Source of the DNA: Nocardioides sp. NBC_00368
GTDB lineage: Bacteria > Actinomycetota > Actinomycetes > Propionibacteriales > Nocardioidaceae
Assembly (NCBI RefSeq): GCF_036090055.1
Contig: NZ_CP107970.1
Coordinates: 2,420,501-2,484,500 of the forward strand
Length of the DNA stretch: 64,000 nt
Reading direction: 5' to 3'
How positions within the stretch are numbered: position 1 is the stretch's first letter; every line of letters starts with the position of its first letter. Below are positions 15,318 through 24,111 of the stretch, piece after piece. The notes under the pieces are model-generated. The model was not told the DNA's origin. It saw only the letters and a program-made list of their open reading frames with translations, and did not search any database. A program made the translations under genes and the position numbers.

Positions 15318-16364
15318 TTGCCCACCTTCAGGGGCGCCGTACGCCGCGGCCTCGCTGCCGCGGGTCTGCAGACCGTCCGTGCCGCCGACGCCGAGGCCGC
15401 GCGCCTGCACGACCGGATCGACGAGCTCAAGCAGCGCAACCAGAGGCTGCGTACGAAGGTGGAGGGGTTGCAGGGGGACCGCAACCGCACCACCGCGGTG
15501 CCGGCGATCCCGGGCATGGACCGGCTGGAGCTGCGCCGCGAGCAGGTGCTCGCCGGGGTCAAGCCCGACGCCCTGATCCTGGAGATCGGCCCCGCGCACA
15601 ACGCGATCCTGCCCAAGCGGGACGGCTACGACGTACGCATCGTCGACTATCTCGACCGCGAGGGCCTGGTGAAGCGGTACTCGGGTTTCTCGCAGTACAA
15701 CCCCGATGACATCGAGGAGGTCGACTACGTCTTCCGGCCGGGAACTCCCTGGTCAGAGGTGATTCCGGAGCGCTTCGACCTCGTCGTCGCCTCCCATGTC
15801 ATCGAGCACACGACGTCGATGATCGACTTCATCAACGAGTGCGAGAAGCTGCTGCGTCCTGACGGCGTGCTGGCGCTGGTGATCCCCGACCACCGCTACT
15901 GCTTCGACCGGTTCCGCGAGCGCGCCTCGCTGTCGCGGGTGATCGACGCCTCGCTCTACCCGTCGTCGGTGCACACCATGGGTGCGGTCATCGAGGAGCG
16001 GCTCAACGCGGCCAAGCACGGCGGCATCACCGCCTGGGGACCGCGCCACAAGGGCGACTACACCTTCGCCAACGGCCTGGACGTGGTGAAGGCCAGCGGC
16101 GAGGAGGCCCGGCGCGGGGAGCGCTACATCGACACCCACAACTGGGTCTGCACCCCCCACCACCTCCGCCTGCTGCTCCAGGACCTCGCCGACCTCGACT
16201 TCATCTCGATGCGGGAGACCTCGTTCCACGACACGGTCAAGCACGAGTTCTTCATCAACCTCTCCCCCTCCGGCGAAGGCACCGGCCTCGCCCGCGAGGA
16301 CCTCCTCGTCCTCGCCGACGACGAGCGGCGAGTGCTCGACCAGGCGGTCTTCGAGAAGATGTAG
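15318..16364 (+). CDS. SAM-dependent methyltransferase with N-terminal coiled coil
   Basis: 348 residues from a TTG at 15318, chosen because a perfect AGGAGG (15305-15310) sits 7 nt before it; the longer frame to 15006 lies inside the previous gene. Residues about 20-55 form a charged coiled coil (RLHDRIDELKQRNQRLRTKV), then a class I methyltransferase domain: ALILEIGPAHNAILPK (motif I), YDVRIVDYLDR, RFDLVVASHVIEHTTSMIDF and LLRPDGVLALVIPDHRYCF. Coiled-coil-tethered methyltransferases are common in O-antigen-type glycan clusters, where they modify or cap sugars. Coupled to the upstream glycosyltransferase. The TAG stop runs into a long hairpin. Confidence 0.88.
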   Translation: MPTFRGAVRRGLAAAGLQTVRAADAEAARLHDRIDELKQRNQRLRTKVEGLQGDRNRTTAVPAIPGMDRLELRREQVLAGVKPDALILEIGPAHNAILPKRDGYDVRIVDYLDREGLVKRYSGFSQYNPDDIEEVDYVFRPGTPWSEVIPERFDLVVASHVIEHTTSMIDFINECEKLLRPDGVLALVIPDHRYCFDRFRERASLSRVIDASLYPSSVHTMGAVIEERLNAAKHGGITAWGPRHKGDYTFANGLDVVKASGEEARRGERYIDTHNWVCTPHHLRLLLQDLADLDFISMRETSFHDTVKHEFFINLSPSGEGTGLAREDLLVLADDERRVLDQAVFEKM

Positions 16365-16434
16365 CCGAGTCGGCGCAACTGCGCGCCTTGGAGCGAAGCG
16401 AAGCGAGCGAGGCGCGCGGTTGCGCCGACTCGGC
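16364..16434. terminator. Long bidirectional hairpin between convergent genes
   Basis: Two 24-nt arms, 16364-16387 and 16411-16434, pair along their whole length with a single T/G wobble; the 23-nt loop holds GCGAAGCGAAGCGAGCG-type repeats. It lies exactly between the stop codons of a rightward methyltransferase and a leftward FUSC-like gene, so it can terminate both. No U-tract is present. Confidence 0.75.
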
Positions 16435-16449
16435 GCGAAATCCCCTACA

Positions 16450-17490
16450 TCAGCGACGCCGAACCTCGCGCAGAGCGAACGCTGCCGCGAGACCCACGAC
16501 GACACCGAGAAGCGTCTCGGCGAAACGTGACCACAGCAACTCGTCGACGGGCTGTGGGTGGCCGAGCTGCACCATCAGCAGCGAGAGCGGAGTGATGACG
16601 ACGAGGGCGAGGCCGTAGTGGCGCCCGACGAGCAACTCTGTGACCGCCTGCAGAGCGGCGACGACCGCCGCGACGACGAGGGCCGGCAGGGAGACCGAGA
16701 GCAGCACGGCCGCCAGGACCAGCCCGACCACGGTGCCGACCACCCGCTGCAGTCCGCGGGTCGTCTGGGCCATCAGTCCGGTGACGCCGAACGGCACCGC
16801 CGCGGCCACCATGGCCCAGTAGGTGTGGCTGAGCCCGAGCGCGGTCGAGACGGTGCCGGCGAGCACGACCGCGACGACGACCGCCGTGGCGTGGTCCATC
16901 CGGACCTCGCCACGACTCACCTCGACCGCAGCGCCGCTGCCGGCCAACCGCTCCTCCAGCAGGCCGAGAACCACCGCGATCAGGGCCGCGGCCGCGGCCA
17001 CCCCGACCGCCACCGCGACCCCGGACGCCGTCACCGGAAGCGCCGCACACGTCGCCACCGCGAAGACCGGGAACATCGGCCCGGGCGGTCGCAGCACGAA
17101 CCGGTCCGACAGCATCGAGCCGGCCGCGGCCCACACCGCGGCGACGGGGATGACGAGCCAGGCACGATGCGAGGAGGTCGCGACGAGCGCACCGCACAGG
17201 ACGGCGAGGCACATCAGCGCCCCGGCCGCGGTCTGGGTCCGCCACCGCCCTCGCAGCGGCTGCCGGCCGCCGTAGACCGAGGCGAAGGTGCCGAAACAGG
17301 CGTACGCGGCCAGCTCGATGTGTCCGGTCACGGCCAGCGCCACGAGCCCGATGAGCAGGGTGACGCTCGCCCGCCAGGCGGGCGAATGGCTTCCGGGCGC
17401 CGGGGAGATCCGTACGGACTCCTGCATCAACCGCTCGAGCCTGCTCCGGTCGCTGCCTGACCCGTCTCGTCCCTGCCGTACCGCCTTCAT
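16450..17490 (-). CDS. FUSC-family inner-membrane transporter-like protein
   Basis: 346 residues from the ATG at 17490 (a GTG at 17523 is possible but overlaps the inverted repeat at 17523-17591). About ten hydrophobic helices in two similar blocks, each followed by a charged linker. Segments such as YACFGTFASVYGGRQPLRGR and the later TYWAMVAAAVPFGVTGL, TTRGLQRVVGTVVGLVLA match FUSC/aromatic acid exporter proteins, which export small acids or toxic aromatics. It ends at the bidirectional hairpin 16364-16434. Nothing nearby defines a substrate. Confidence 0.8.
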   Translation of the reverse strand: MKAVRQGRDGSGSDRSRLERLMQESVRISPAPGSHSPAWRASVTLLIGLVALAVTGHIELAAYACFGTFASVYGGRQPLRGRWRTQTAAGALMCLAVLCGALVATSSHRAWLVIPVAAVWAAAGSMLSDRFVLRPPGPMFPVFAVATCAALPVTASGVAVAVGVAAAAALIAVVLGLLEERLAGSGAAVEVSRGEVRMDHATAVVVAVVLAGTVSTALGLSHTYWAMVAAAVPFGVTGLMAQTTRGLQRVVGTVVGLVLAAVLLSVSLPALVVAAVVAALQAVTELLVGRHYGLALVVITPLSLLMVQLGHPQPVDELLWSRFAETLLGVVVGLAAAFALREVRRR

Positions 17491-17522
17491 CGCACCAGAC
17501 ACCTTACGGGGGCGCGGAACCA

Positions 17523-17591
17523 CCGGGTAGTCCAGGGAGTTTCCGTCCGTTACTGGCCGGTAGAGCGACCGAAACTCCCTGGACTACCCGG
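17523..17591. repeat. 21-bp perfect inverted repeat in an intergenic gap
   Basis: Arms 17523-17543 and 17571-17591 are exact reverse complements of 21 bp (left arm begins CCGGGTAGTCCAGGG), with a 27-nt spacer that adds a further short stem (GTC 17545-17547 with GAC 17567-17569). It begins 6 nt after the stop of the gene at 17598-18218 and reaches into the possible upstream start of the FUSC gene. Functions as a terminator stem at least on paper; could also be a non-autonomous repeat element. No target-site duplication was seen. Confidence 0.75.
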
Positions 17592-17597
17592 ACGGCT

Positions 17598-18218
17598 TCA
17601 GCCCAACCGGCCGAGAAGCTCAGCGACACCGTCCCCGGCCAGGTCCGCCACCGCCTCGCGGCGGCCGGCCATCGCCATGACCAGGTCGAGCAGGCGGCCG
17701 CTGACCTCAGGGCCGTCGCCTGCCACCAACTCCGTGTCGACCGCGCGGAGTCGAAGCCCCGCGACCAGGGACTTGCTGTTGACCGCGAAGTCCTTGGTCG
17801 CGAAGAACCTCGCGACCGCCGAGAGACCTTCGGGATCGGGGTCGTGCTTGATCCCGAGCGGCCGCCGGATGTCCTCGCTGTGGACGATCATCTCGCCCAG
17901 CCCGCCGACGCTCTCCGTACGCGGCAGCCTGATCGGTCCGATCACGGCGAACCGTGCCAGCGTCTCCTCGGGCGTGGACCCGCGGAACTCCTCGAGCCGC
18001 CGGCGGTTGTGTACGTCCGGATCGAACCGTGCCCCGATCATGCTGCGCAGCCAGCCCGGGAAGGAGAGCCGCGAGGCCGCGCCGAGGTGCGCCACGACCT
18101 CCTCGACGTCCCACTCGCCGCACAGCGTCGCGGATCGCCACTGGTCGGGCGCGAGCGACCTCAGGTCGCCGGCCAGCGCGTCCCGTTCGCGCAGCTGGAT
18201 CGTCGAGAGCTTCGTCAT
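17598..18218 (-). CDS. Maleylpyruvate isomerase/mycothiol-dependent DinB-fold protein
   Basis: 206 residues, the usual size of the TIGR03083 family. The N-terminal stretch LRERDALAGDLRSLAPDQW and SATLCGEWDVEEVVAHLG are the family signature; the His of VVAHLG and the later VHSEDIRRPLG are in positions that form the metal site of the DinB fold. Such enzymes often use mycothiol, the actinobacterial thiol, for detoxification or isomerisation. Cytosolic. Starts at ATG 18218. No clear link to the glycan genes on either side. Confidence 0.85.
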   Translation of the reverse strand: MTKLSTIQLRERDALAGDLRSLAPDQWRSATLCGEWDVEEVVAHLGAASRLSFPGWLRSMIGARFDPDVHNRRRLEEFRGSTPEETLARFAVIGPIRLPRTESVGGLGEMIVHSEDIRRPLGIKHDPDPEGLSAVARFFATKDFAVNSKSLVAGLRLRAVDTELVAGDGPEVSGRLLDLVMAMAGRREAVADLAGDGVAELLGRLG

Positions 18219-18305
18219 GCGGACACTCTGACAGGTTCTGGCACCGTGAGGGTGACGCCTCGGCCGACCCCGGCGACGTCTCGGCCGACGGGGCCGACGT
18301 CTCGG

Positions 18306-21300
18306 CTAGGCGTGGTCCCGCTTGGCCCGCTCCTCGAGCGCGATGTCGAGGAGGGAGCGGGCACGTGCGTCGAAGCCGTGGTCGCGGTGGATGCGGGCGG
18401 CCTCGGCGCGAATGTGCTCGTCGGTGCCGAAGACGACCGAAGGATCGGGCATCGAGGACCACTTCACCAGGTCCTCGGAGGTCTCGTAGACCTGCACGGT
18501 GTCGCCGAAGACGTCGCGGAGGCCGACGACGTCGTCGGAGATGACCCGGGCACCTGAGGCGACGGCGTCGAAGAGCCGGTTGGAGATGAAGCCGTAGTCG
18601 CGCATGTCGGCCCAGTGGTCGTTGAGCACGACCCCGGCGGCCCGGTATTCGGCGCCGAGCCGGGTGTTGGACATGTGCTGGGCCTTGACGTAGTGGCGCG
18701 GGATGTAGGGCTCCCAGCCGTGGCCGTAGACCGACAGCGGCAGCCCGGCGGCGACGGCGTCGTGGATGATCGGGCGCTCGACGTCACGCGAGGTGCCGAC
18801 GAAGAGCACCGCGTGACCGGAGTCGGGCAGGGCCCGGTCCGGGTTGAACAGCTCGGGGTCGGTGGCCTGCAGGAGCGGGTCGACGCGGATCCCCCAGCGT
18901 GCCGACATCTGCTCGGCCCACCGCGGCCCGGCCGCCAGCAGCCGGTCGAAGCCCGCCGCCTCGGCGCGGGTGACCGCGTCGGGATGGGAGATCACCCAGC
19001 CGATGTTGATCCGGCCGTCGGGCGCGGGGAAGTAGCGCGAGAGCCCGCGCAGAGTGACCACGACGTCGTCGTCGAGCGAGCTCGGCCGCTCCCACTCGTA
19101 GTGGTGGTCGACGACCGCCGACTGACCGAGCTTGCGCAGCGAACGCGCCAGCGCGCGGGCGAAGTGGGTGTCGCCCCACCGCTCCCCCTCCGGCGCCCCG
19201 GGCGCGGAGATCTTGATCGACCAGCGCAGCTGCGGGACGCCCTCCACCACCGAAACCCGGGGCAGCGGAGCGAGGACCGGGCGGGTGGCGGCGTACGTCT
19301 TGGCGTGACCGGTCGGTTCGCCGGCCATCGCCCGGCCGACGACCTGATAGCCGCAGGCCGCCCACGCGGCCTCGTCGTCGCGGGGCTCGTTGCGACCGAC
19401 CCAGCGGTCGAGGTAGATCAGCCGGTTGCGTGGGGCGCGGGCGAAGCGGCCCTTCGACTTCGACTCGTGGTGGACGACCTCGGAGGAGGTCACCACCCGG
19501 AACGACCCGGGTCGCAGCTCCGCGAGCCGGTGGCACAGGTCGACGTCCTCCATGCCGTTGGTGAAGATCGGGTCGAATCCCTGCAGCGCGACGACGTCGC
19601 GGTAGCGCAGCACCAGCGCCGCGCCGGTCAGCGCCGAGAACCGGTGGCCCTCGAGGCCGGCGGCGTCCTCGGGCGGGTACTCGGCGAGCATGTTGTAGGG
19701 CAGCCCGCCGTAGGGCGGGAAGACGACCCCGGCCGACTGCACCGACCCGCTCGGGTAGAGCAGCAGCGGCTGCACCGCGAGCACCTCGGGATCCTCGAGA
19801 GCATCGACCAGAGGCGAGAGCCAGCCGGCCAGCGCGGTGGTGTCGTTGTTGAGGAAGACGACGGTCTCCCCGGTGACGTACGCGATGGCGAGGTTGTTGC
19901 CGAGCGCGAAGTTGTGGTTGACCGTGCTGTGCACCACCTTCACCTCGGGGAACCGCAGCGGCAGCGAGTCGAGCACAGCCGAGACGCCGGCCGAGGAGCC
20001 GTTGTCCCAGACCACGATCTCGAGCCGCTTCTCCCCCGCACCGTGCTCCATCACGGCCTCGACGGCACCCACGGTCAGCAGCGAGTCGTCGTAGGTCGGG
20101 ATGACCACCGAGACCACGTCCGGGTCAGGGGTGCGCGCGGCGAGCGTGTCCCAGTCGACGAAGGTGCGGTTGCGTACGACGTCCTCCCACGACTCCAGGT
20201 CGAAGGGGTCGAGCGGGAGCCGGTCCTGACGGGGACGGCGCGGGTTGATGCCCTGCCGTCGCTCGACGCCGACCTCGGGCACGACCTGGACCTCCGCCTT
20301 CGAGGTCAGCCGCAGCGCGAGGTCGTAGGCCCAGCCGACGCCGATGTCGTCGCGCGGCCCGCCGACCTCTCGCAGCAGCGGCGTGGCGATCAGCAGTCGT
20401 GAGAGCAGCGCCCGCATCAGCGGACCCGGGACATCGGGCCCCGGCGAAGCAGGAGGTACGTCGACGGCGAACCGCTGCTCCGGCAACCACGGCCGCTCCA
20501 GCACGTCGGCGACCAGCGGCCTCCCGGCCGCCTCGGCCACCGAGACCAGCCGCGCGAGACGACCGGGCTTCCAGACCTCTCCCCCGGCGACGTACGCGAC
20601 GAAGTCGCTGCTCACCTGCGCGAACGCGGCAGCGACGCCGGGCTCGCCGCGGTCCGGGTCGCCAGGCACGATGCGGGCGCCCGGGACGACACCGTCGACC
20701 GACTCGGTGACCGACGGCGTCAGGCCACGGTCGATGACGATGACCTCGGTGCCCACACCGTGCTGCGCGGCGACGCTGTCCAGCGTCACCCGGGCGAGCT
20801 CGTCGGAGGCACCGAGATCGACGATGACGCTGACGGTGCCGACGGGTTCACGACCGGCCGGAACCGCACGGACCGGCTCGATCGACGCCCGCCACGTCCG
20901 CGGGACGCCCTGCCGGGCCTGCCATTCCGCGCGTCGGTCCCGGATCCAGTCACGCAGGTCGGGGAACCGGCCGTCGACCTGGACGAGCCAGTCGTTGGCA
21001 CGCCGGCCGTTGCGGGCGCCACGGTCGACGTAGTGCCCGATCGCGCCGCCGTAGAAGCTCTCGGTCTTGCGCCGCTCGGTGTAGCCGTCGGTGTCGAAGA
21101 GCGGGTGGGTCGGCTGCAGCCACAGCTCGGCGCGCAGCCAGTAGAGGAACGGGTCCTGGTCGCCCATCTGCTTGCGCAGCCGCGGGGTCAACCGGGCGAC
21201 GAAGAACTCCGGGTCGAAGAGCGGGCTGGGCTGGGCCAGCTGCTTGCTGCGGTCCTGCTCGAGGTAGTGGCGGGCGGCCCGTTTGCGGTCGAGCCGCTGA

Positions 21301-21464
21301 CCGACCTGCTCGGCGTACCACTCGTGGTCGAACAACGGACAGTCGACGAGCAGGCGCACGTCGTCGGCCCGGCTGTAGAGAGGCGAGTCGTTGTAGACCT
21401 TGCGGGCCAGGTCTCGCCCTCTGCGCAGGCCGCCACGTGCGATGCGCTTCAACTCTTCGTCCAC
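18306..21464 (-). CDS. Multidomain glycosyltransferase (GT2 plus GT-B)
   Basis: 1052 residues from a GTG at 21464 with GGGGGA upstream. Residues 1-190 carry three copies of a PLFD-x3-(Y/F) motif (PLFDHEWY at 43, PLFDPEFF at 81, PLFDTDGY at 121), a pattern often seen ahead of surface-polysaccharide glycosyltransferases. A degenerate GT-A-like region follows (about 205-400), then a full GT2 domain (about 455-700: VVIPTYDDSLL, WDNGSSAG, FLNNDTTALAGW, MEDVDLCHRL), then a C-terminal GT-B/CgeB-like domain (about 730-1040) ending with NRLFDAVASGARVISDD. It is probably a polymer-building or two-step transferase in the cytosol. The N-terminal part has no assigned function. Confidence 0.88.
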   Translation of the reverse strand: MDEELKRIARGGLRRGRDLARKVYNDSPLYSRADDVRLLVDCPLFDHEWYAEQVGQRLDRKRAARHYLEQDRSKQLAQPSPLFDPEFFVARLTPRLRKQMGDQDPFLYWLRAELWLQPTHPLFDTDGYTERRKTESFYGGAIGHYVDRGARNGRRANDWLVQVDGRFPDLRDWIRDRRAEWQARQGVPRTWRASIEPVRAVPAGREPVGTVSVIVDLGASDELARVTLDSVAAQHGVGTEVIVIDRGLTPSVTESVDGVVPGARIVPGDPDRGEPGVAAAFAQVSSDFVAYVAGGEVWKPGRLARLVSVAEAAGRPLVADVLERPWLPEQRFAVDVPPASPGPDVPGPLMRALLSRLLIATPLLREVGGPRDDIGVGWAYDLALRLTSKAEVQVVPEVGVERRQGINPRRPRQDRLPLDPFDLESWEDVVRNRTFVDWDTLAARTPDPDVVSVVIPTYDDSLLTVGAVEAVMEHGAGEKRLEIVVWDNGSSAGVSAVLDSLPLRFPEVKVVHSTVNHNFALGNNLAIAYVTGETVVFLNNDTTALAGWLSPLVDALEDPEVLAVQPLLLYPSGSVQSAGVVFPPYGGLPYNMLAEYPPEDAAGLEGHRFSALTGAALVLRYRDVVALQGFDPIFTNGMEDVDLCHRLAELRPGSFRVVTSSEVVHHESKSKGRFARAPRNRLIYLDRWVGRNEPRDDEAAWAACGYQVVGRAMAGEPTGHAKTYAATRPVLAPLPRVSVVEGVPQLRWSIKISAPGAPEGERWGDTHFARALARSLRKLGQSAVVDHHYEWERPSSLDDDVVVTLRGLSRYFPAPDGRINIGWVISHPDAVTRAEAAGFDRLLAAGPRWAEQMSARWGIRVDPLLQATDPELFNPDRALPDSGHAVLFVGTSRDVERPIIHDAVAAGLPLSVYGHGWEPYIPRHYVKAQHMSNTRLGAEYRAAGVVLNDHWADMRDYGFISNRLFDAVASGARVISDDVVGLRDVFGDTVQVYETSEDLVKWSSMPDPSVVFGTDEHIRAEAARIHRDHGFDARARSLLDIALEERAKRDHA

Positions 21465-21531
21465 TAAAGGTCCCCCAAGACGCTCTAGATCGTGCTTCGG
21501 CAGTGGGTCAGACTGTCACAGTGCCGAGTCG

Positions 21532-21559
21532 CGGTGAACGGCGCCACGCACGTTCACCG
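21532..21559. repeat. CGGTGAACG/CGTTCACCG inverted repeat
   Basis: Nine-base perfect arms CGGTGAACG (21532-21540) and CGTTCACCG (21551-21559) with a 10-nt spacer, 12 nt after the stop of the thioesterase gene. The GGTGAACG arm is the same as in the palindromes at 57747-57877. It may terminate the thioesterase transcript or be a copy of a dispersed motif. Confidence 0.65.
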
Positions 21560-21570
21560 AACTGTCAAGG

Positions 21571-22023
21571 TCAATTCTGCCGCCACAGCGGCATGACCGC
21601 CTCCCGGATCTCGTCGGGCATCGGCGTCACCGGACGTGACGGGTCGGTGTTGTCGACGTAGACGTGCACGAACCGGCCCTCGGCCGCGGCCTCCTCGCCC
21701 GGCCCCTGGAAGAGGCCGATCCGGTAGATGACCGACGAGCTCCCGACCTTGTCGACGACCAGCCCGGCCTCGACCGGCTCGGGGAACCCGATCTCGCGCA
21801 GGTAGCGGCACGAGGTCTCCGCGACGATCCCGATCTTCGGCAGCTTCCGCACGTTCACACCGGTCGTCTCGAACAGGTAGGCGTTGACCGCGGTGTCGAA
21901 GTACTCGTAGTAGGTCGCGTTGTTGAGGTGACCGTAGGCGTCGTCGTCGCGCCAGCGGGTCGTGATCGTGCGCCAGTGCACGTAGTCGGCGCGGGTCGGG
22001 GCCTTGCGGTCAGGAGTGCTCAT
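21571..22023 (-). CDS. Hotdog-fold acyl-CoA thioesterase
   Basis: 150 residues, typical for the 4-hydroxybenzoyl-CoA thioesterase/YbgC-like group. The motif TRWRDDDAYGHLNNATYYEYFD carries the catalytic Asp of DxxGHxNN, and CRYLREIGFPEPVEAGL continues the central helix-strand. It hydrolyses acyl-CoA esters in the cytosol; the acyl group is unknown. The start is ATG 22023. It lies 18 nt downstream of an acyltransferase gene on the same strand, so shared transcription is likely, though a link to glycan acylation is only a guess. Confidence 0.9.
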   Translation of the reverse strand: MSTPDRKAPTRADYVHWRTITTRWRDDDAYGHLNNATYYEYFDTAVNAYLFETTGVNVRKLPKIGIVAETSCRYLREIGFPEPVEAGLVVDKVGSSSVIYRIGLFQGPGEEAAAEGRFVHVYVDNTDPSRPVTPMPDEIREAVMPLWRQN

Positions 22024-22041
22024 CGCGGCCGATCTTAGATC

Positions 22042-24111
22042 CTAGAGCTCGTCCTCGACCGCACGGACCAGATAGGGCGCCAGCGTCATCGAGAAGGTCG
22101 CGGTGATGTGGCTCCGGTCGCGATAGGCCTGCACGTGCCCGACCACCAGGGGACACCGGTCCTCGTCGCAGTAGGCCGCAGAGAGGTCTATCAGGGAAGC
22201 GCCCGGCCCCGCCAGGCGGACCGCCTCGGCGAGCGGGTCAGAGGTGGCGTACGCCTCCTGGCGGGTCATCTCGCACGCGCCGGCGTCCGCGAGCGTCTCG
22301 ATCTCGTCGAGGCAGGTCGCCGCCCCGGGGGTGAGGTACGGGTTGTCGGCGAGCGCGACGATCTTCGTGCCCCGCTCGAGGATCGGCTTCCAGGCCTGGG
22401 CGAGCTGGTCGGCGGCCGGGTCCGGCTCGCCGGCCGCGAGGTTCGGGTTGCGGCGTTGGGTGACCAGCACGACGTCGTACGCCTCCTGGTCGAGCTGCTC
22501 GATCAGCGCCTCGCGGTAGGCGCGGCGCGGGTCACCCGCGGTGGCGGGGAGCAGCCCTCCGCCGTTGGCGACCAACGTGTCGACCGACCATCCTGAGCTC
22601 TCGGCGACCCGGGTCAGGCCGGGGATCAGCGAAGCGCCGTGGGAGTCCCCGACCAGCGCGACCCGGAGTGCATCCGGGTCGTCGGAGCCGAGGTGGCAGA
22701 CCTTGGGGCGGGCGTCGGCGGCATACGTCTCCATCTCGGGGAGATAGCACCGGTAGGCCCGGCCGGTGTCATCCTTGCGGGCGATCGGCGCAGGGAGAAG
22801 TACGCCGTCGAGCTCCGGGTTCCGGCACCCCTCCATCAGGGCGGCGGCGCCGAAGCACTCGGTGTCTCCCGATGCGAGCGCCTCAGCCTGGCCGCGACTC
22901 TCCTCGACCAGGTTGCGTCCGTGCAGGATCCCGGGGACCGCGGCGGCGACGACCAGGGCCGCTCCGAGCACCCCGAAGAGGAAGGCCCGCGGGGTGGTCC
23001 CCAGGATCGGTCCGGTGCGGAACGGCGTCTCCACGTACCGGTAGGTCAGGGCCGCGAGGCCGATGGTGACCAGGAGGATCAGCGGCTCGCGGAGCCAGGT
23101 GCCGAGCACGGGGCCGGTCTCGGGGAGCACGACCACGAGCGGCCAGTGCCACAGATAGAGCGAGTAGGAGACCGTCCCGATCCACTGGACGACCGGATGG
23201 CCGACGACCCGAAGCCCGAGGCCGCGGGGCGCGCCCGCCCAGATGACCAGCGCGGTGCCGACGACCGGCAGCAGCGCCACCCAGCCCGGGAACGGCAGCG
23301 AGTCGTTGAAGAGCAGCAGCGCGCCGAGCACCCCGAGCCAGCCGGCCATCGCTGCGTACGGCGCCCAGCGCCCTGGCACGCGCTTGAGGGAGAGCGGCAG
23401 CACCGCGATGAGACCGCCGACCGCGAACTCCCAGGCGCGCGCGTAGGTGACGAAGTAGGAGTCGGCGCCTTTCGTCGCGGTGACGTAGACCGAGGCCACG
23501 AAGCTGACCACGAAGACGGCGAGGAAGACCGCCCGGATCGCCGTCAGCCGCACTGTGGGCCGTCGCCGGGTCAGGAGCGCAACCGCGACGATCAGCAGCG
23601 GCCAGATGAAGTAGAACTGCTCCTCGACCGAGAGGGACCAGTAGTGCTGCGCCGGCGATGGCGGGTCCTCGGCGGCGAGATAGTCGACCGCCGCCCAGGA
23701 CAGCTGCCAGTTCTCCACATAGAACGCGGCCGCGACTGCCTCCCGCAGGAACTGCTGCCACAGGGCCTCCGGCACCAGGACGTACGTCGCCCCGATGCCG
23801 CACATCAGCACCAGCAGCGCCGCGGGGAGCAGCCGCCGGATCCGGCGGGCCCAGAACGCGCCCAGCCGCACCCCACCGGGCTTGGCGGCCTCGCGCACCA
23901 GGTGGGAGGTGATCAGGAAGCCCGAGATCACGAAGAAGACGTCGACGCCGGCGTAGCCGCCCCGGATCGCCCCCGGCCAGAGGTGGAAGAGCACAACTCC
24001 CAGCACCGCGGCCGTACGCAGAGCCTGGATCTCCAGCCGCTTGTCCCGCACCGGCTGCCCGGCCTGCCCGGGCTGCCCGTCCGTGGCGGGCGCGACGACG
24101 ACAGCGGTCAC
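22042..24111 (-). CDS. OafA/YrhL-like acyltransferase with SGNH domain
   Basis: 689 residues from a GTG at 24111 that overlaps the TGA of the upstream glycosyltransferase (GTGA). The N-terminal acyltransferase-3 domain (about 20-380) has ten or so membrane helices and the start LRTAAVLGVVLFHLWPGA with catalytic His, then GVDVFFVISGFLIT. The C-terminal extracytoplasmic SGNH domain has ALVGDSHGASLIPG with the nucleophile Ser and RDRSHIT giving the Asp/His pair. Such proteins O-acetylate surface polysaccharides outside the membrane. It is similar in layout to the gene at 36463-38583. Confidence 0.93.
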   Translation of the reverse strand: MTAVVVAPATDGQPGQAGQPVRDKRLEIQALRTAAVLGVVLFHLWPGAIRGGYAGVDVFFVISGFLITSHLVREAAKPGGVRLGAFWARRIRRLLPAALLVLMCGIGATYVLVPEALWQQFLREAVAAAFYVENWQLSWAAVDYLAAEDPPSPAQHYWSLSVEEQFYFIWPLLIVAVALLTRRRPTVRLTAIRAVFLAVFVVSFVASVYVTATKGADSYFVTYARAWEFAVGGLIAVLPLSLKRVPGRWAPYAAMAGWLGVLGALLLFNDSLPFPGWVALLPVVGTALVIWAGAPRGLGLRVVGHPVVQWIGTVSYSLYLWHWPLVVVLPETGPVLGTWLREPLILLVTIGLAALTYRYVETPFRTGPILGTTPRAFLFGVLGAALVVAAAVPGILHGRNLVEESRGQAEALASGDTECFGAAALMEGCRNPELDGVLLPAPIARKDDTGRAYRCYLPEMETYAADARPKVCHLGSDDPDALRVALVGDSHGASLIPGLTRVAESSGWSVDTLVANGGGLLPATAGDPRRAYREALIEQLDQEAYDVVLVTQRRNPNLAAGEPDPAADQLAQAWKPILERGTKIVALADNPYLTPGAATCLDEIETLADAGACEMTRQEAYATSDPLAEAVRLAGPGASLIDLSAAYCDEDRCPLVVGHVQAYRDRSHITATFSMTLAPYLVRAVEDEL

